From positions 92,232,858 through 92,296,857 of the forward strand of contig CM054118.1 in the NCBI GenBank assembly GCA_028673005.1: DNA of 64,000 nt, written 5' to 3'. How positions within the stretch are numbered: position 1 is the stretch's first letter; each line of letters begins with the position of its first letter. This document shows positions 61,812 to 64,000 of this stretch, one piece after another. The notes beneath the pieces were generated by a model. It was given only the letters and a program-made list of their open reading frames with translations. It was not told the DNA's origin and did not search any database. The DNA comes from Tanypteryx hageni (lineage: Eukaryota > Arthropoda > Insecta > Odonata > Petaluridae). Position numbers and translations under genes: made by a program.

Positions 61812-62231
61812 ATGTCAACAAGGTGTTGGGATGAGGAAACATGTCTAACATGCCCAATAAACCCCCCCTGCAACTCCTTCTTCAGTCCCACAACCAACAT
61901 CACCTACCCCATAACTTCCACCACCAACTGCACCACCCGCAATATCATTTACCTCCTGAGATGCACCCAATGTCCCGCCTTTTATGTTGGCCTCACCAGC
62001 AATCCCCTCAACATCCGAATGAATGGCCACCGCAACAGTGTCATTCTCAAACGACCGCTGCCGGTGGCCGTTCATGCGAACAAACATAATTTAAAGTTCA
62101 ACAACTGCTTCACAGTGAGAGTCATTCGCGCTCTCCCCGACAATGCTTCGGCTCCCCAACTCCGTCAGTGGGAGCTTTCGCATATCCATCTCCTAAACTC
62201 CTTCACTCCCCCAGGCCTCAACCTTCGATAG
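61812..62231 (+). pseudogene. Penelope-like element GIY-YIG endonuclease domain (C-terminal fragment)
   Basis: This is the nicking endonuclease that Penelope-like elements fuse C-terminally to their reverse transcriptase. After a CLTCP cysteine motif (residues about 11-15) comes NIIYLLRCTQCPAFYVGLTS, in which IYLL and YVGLT represent the GIY...YIG signature, then IRMNGHRNSV with the conserved R, and PVAVHANKHN and RQWELSHIHLLNS, where E is the likely metal ligand. It ends GLNLR*. The frame is open over 139 codons, but the first about nine residues derive from the inverted-repeat arm and the RT domain is gone, so it cannot act alone. Domain identity is well supported. Confidence 0.8.
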
Positions 62232-62373
62232 CTTTTCACACCCTTTCTGTCTTCTTCCAACACCCTACCCATCCCCAACCCCCTCCGTTTCCTCCAATCC
62301 TCGACCTTTCCGCACTACCCTTCCACCCCCATGCCTCCACCCAGTGTCACCGCCATCAGTTCTCTCTCTGTAG

Positions 62374-62398
62374 CTGAAGAAGGAGTATTTCCGAAAGC
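62374..62398 (+). other. Hammerhead-like stem-loop in Penelope tail (tentative)
   Basis: CTGAAGAAGGAGTATTTCCG followed by AAAGC has the CUGANGA...GAAA spacing of a hammerhead core, with a small GGA/TCC stem. However, the first stem-II pair is A-C and no stem I is evident, so activity is doubtful. Hammerhead ribozymes are known in Penelope-like element terminal repeats, which is why it is noted. Confidence 0.25.
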
Positions 62399-62573
62399 TT
62401 TACGTTTGTGATGTTTCTGTGTTTTTGTGTTATTTTACGTGTGTCGCTTCGACATCCCCGGGGCCTCGCCAACCTGAAGTCGTCTGATTGGTGAGTGCTC
62501 ACTGGGTTTCCTCATCCCAACACCTTGTTGACATCCATATATCTATTTTACCTTTCCTTTTCCGTAAGTTGTT

Positions 62574-62600
62574 ATATATATATATATATATATATAACGA
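62574..62600. repeat. (TA)n at the palindromic junction of two Penelope 3' ends
   Basis: TATATATATA is flanked by TTTTCCGTAAGTTGTTATAT on the left and ATATAACGATACGGAAAA on the right, an imperfect palindrome formed by two tail-to-tail element ends. Confidence 0.8.
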
Positions 62601-62725
62601 TACGGAAAAAGAGATAATATAATAAAATAATAGCAAAGAGAGATTAAAAGGGATAGGAAGGAGCGAGTGAACACTTACACAAAGTTGTAGACGTCCACAG
62701 CTATAGAGGAAGTCTTGTAGTTTGG

Positions 62726-62754
62726 AGCTTTCGGGGCACAGCCCTTCGTCGGCG
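62726..62754 (-). other. Hammerhead-like stem-loop in second Penelope tail (tentative)
   Basis: The minus strand reads CGCCGACGAAGGGCTGTGCC then CCGAAAGCT. It is the counterpart of 62374-62398: a GGGC/GCCC stem replaces GGA/TCC between GA[A/C]GAA and CGAAAGCT, so the stem is kept while its bases change. The core U at the CUGA position is C here, which would disable a hammerhead. Confidence 0.25.
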
Positions 62755-62851
62755 AGAGAATAACAGAAATTAAAACTAAGCGTTACATTGGAAGTAGGGG
62801 AAATCGGAAAGTATGGGGTTCGGGAAAAGAGGGGTAATTGGAGTGGGAGCG

Positions 62852-63018
62852 TTAACGAAGATTCAAACCTGGGAAGGAGAGAGAGCGGGTGATGTCAACT
62901 GGAAGAGCACGGAATGTTTTTACTGTGAAGCAGCTATTGAAGGGAAGGAAGTGGGTTAACGCACCGGAAGGGGGCGCCTAGGAGCGACGCTATTCTAATG
63001 GCCGTTCATGCGGATATT
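62852..63018 (-). pseudogene. Penelope-like GIY-YIG endonuclease C-terminus, decayed
   Basis: The minus-strand translation starts NIRMNGH, then a TAG in place of the R codon, then NSVAPRRPLPVR, a stop and a frameshift, then FNSCFTVKTFRALPV and FPGLNLR*. The same residues occur in copy 1 at 61812-62231 (IRMNGHRNS, CFTVRVIRALP, PPGLNLR), so homology is certain although the fragment is dead and lacks the GIY...YIG part. Confidence 0.75.
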
Positions 63019-63053
63019 AAGTGGTGTGGTTGTTTAAGAGATATTTAAAAACT

Positions 63054-63325
63054 ATATTTTTTTATTTGCCACCACCTGGTGGCAACTTTTGTAAACTCTT
63101 TACCTTAGTTACATAGTAATAACGCTCCTTTTTATTTTCTTATTGATTGTTGGAGCTTCCTGGCTATATCCAATATCATAAGGCTACGGTATGAGTTTAT
63201 TTCTGTTCTTTGTCAAGTCTGAGTTTTACTCACAGTTCCTTAAAATATTAATTTAACCTATTTGGAATTATTAGAAATATTACAGGTATGAAGAAAGCCA
63301 TGTGGTGTCCACATCAGATTTTCTA
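63054..63325. repeat. Dispersed repeat E, copy 2
   Basis: It matches 46790-47068 in the same orientation through GGCAAC-TTTGTAAAC, AACGCTCCTTT, GGCTATATCCAATAT, TTAGAAATATTAC and CACATCAGATTTT. CCACCACCTGGTGGC near the start is a short palindrome absent from copy 1. It is non-coding. Confidence 0.75.
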
Positions 63326-64000
63326 AATAGCATTTTAAAAAATTGTAAGACTGTCGTAAATTCCGTCGGAAATGAAGATTTATTAAATAGTAAGTTACTC
63401 TTATTTATATCAATAGAGAACAAAAAATACTCTTGGCTCACAAGCGTTTTCCTCTTGAAAGTCGAAGAGAGCGATTTGTCCGTTTTATGACGGAAATGCG
63501 ACAGCGAGTCAAGGTTCCTAATGATCCTGTGAAAGGGTTTTCATCGCCCAGTATAAACATTCTCGAATCCGAACGCTCCTATGTCCTTCCTTCTGCAGAG
63601 AGAGCGGCCTTCCTTTCAATTACGGGCGTGATTGGCGTGTGAGGGTGAGGACGCATCCATGAGAAGGCTACGCCCCAAGAGAGAGAGAGAGGGCGCATTT
63701 GGCATTTGGCATTTGGCGATAGGAAGCTTTTGTGGGCGAGGCCCTTCGCCGGATGGGATGATTGACGGCGTCTTCCCCCCTGCTCCCGCCATTTTCACTG
63801 AAGGAGTCGAGATAGGAGCGAAGGAACGGGGTTCGGGGGAGAGAAAGAGGAGGGAGAGATAGGGACAGACAGACAAACGGCGTTATTTAGGGCGAAATGG
63901 TGACCATATAGTCCCTTCTTACTTTTAACCCTTTTGTCATGTAATTACAATATTTGCATATTAAAAACAAATTAATTACACGTGAATTACGATTAAATAG
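63326..64000. other. Unassigned DNA at window end
   Basis: No gene is recognised. A GGCATTT triplication lies at about 63692-63717 in a CG-richer patch (63500-63890) with GA runs; frames there are short and overlapping on both strands. Confidence 0.3.

Larger units (their letters stand above)
61808..62573 (+). mobile_element. Penelope-like retroelement, 3' end (copy 1)
   Basis: It contains the GIY-YIG endonuclease C-terminus and a 3' untranslated tail of about 340 bp. The first about 34 bases (TATGGATGTCAACAAGGTGT then TGGGATGAGGAAAC) return as an exact inverted copy at 62508-62545 (GTTTCCTCATCCCAACACCT, TGTTGACATCCATATA), so body and tail are enclosed in an inverted repeat. The reverse transcriptase is missing. 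The tail has a hairpin motif at 62374-62398 and ends TTTTCCGTAAGTTGTTATAT. Confidence 0.75.
62601..63021 (-). mobile_element. Penelope-like retroelement, 3' end (copy 2, inverted)
   Basis: On the minus strand this runs from a truncated GIY-YIG C-terminus (63018) through the stop at 62852 and a tail ending CTTTTTCCGTATCGTTATAT. The tail differs from copy 1 except for the terminal TTTTCCGTA..GTTATATA and a hairpin motif (62726-62754), so the two copies are different subfamilies. It is 5'-truncated next to repeat E. Confidence 0.7.

Noticed and set aside
61682..61903. Tyr/Ile repeat protein on the minus strand
   Set aside because: It is the translation of a (TA)n microsatellite.

Overview
This is a nuclear genomic window from a eukaryote, most likely an arthropod. 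The reasons are a TCAGT-type initiator upstream of a candidate leader, spliceosomal-type donor sites, long CT/GA and TA simple repeats, and a mixed load of decayed animal transposons (hAT, pogo/Tigger, Tc1/mariner, Merlin, Helitron-like, non-LTR and Penelope-like). I cannot name the species. No intact multi-exon protein gene, rRNA or functional tRNA gene can be read by eye.

Layout. Positions 1-9700 are mainly transposon remains: a hAT terminus (1-69), Helitron-like copies (1185-1757, 2025-2095, 2218-3014), a 5'-truncated LINE with an 11-bp target duplication (3249-4612), a frameshifted Merlin/IS1595-type transposase on the minus strand (6827-7800) and a hAT deletion derivative (8290-9039). 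From about 9850 to 11043 lies the best host-gene candidate. It has initiator and DPE-like motifs, then a GC- and CT-rich stretch with no ATG on the plus strand from 9705 to 10991, then an ATG in fair context opening 17 codons that run into a donor (AAC|GTAAGC). I read this as promoter, long 5'UTR and first coding exon of a gene whose other exons lie beyond the window. A smaller second candidate exon is at about 33001-33145.

From 11 kb to 61 kb the sequence looks like intron or intergenic DNA with transposons: hAT elements with 8-bp duplications (14344-15180, 25625-25974, 60347-60704), a 220-bp-period tandem array (17330-18150), a pogo/Tigger relic next to a Helitron-like copy (19101-20560), a Tc1/mariner relic with about 170-bp inverted termini (36729-37572), a minus-strand LINE tail (35330-35640), a pogo-type MITE (50581-51145), paired dispersed repeats (38258/41251; 46790/63054), and a small family of tRNA-like modules flanked by inverted arms (21285, 21358, 51181, 56613, 56938). 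The 3' end (61.7-63.0 kb) holds two Penelope-like element 3' ends with GIY-YIG endonuclease C-termini, arranged tail to tail around a TA-repeat palindrome.

The genes do not form a pathway. The window is best seen as the 5' portion of one long-intron gene, or a gene-poor interval, colonised by transposons. The most unusual signals are the tRNA-crowned inverted-repeat modules, the palindromic Penelope pair, a hairpin repeat with apparent compensatory changes, and the ATG-depleted leader.
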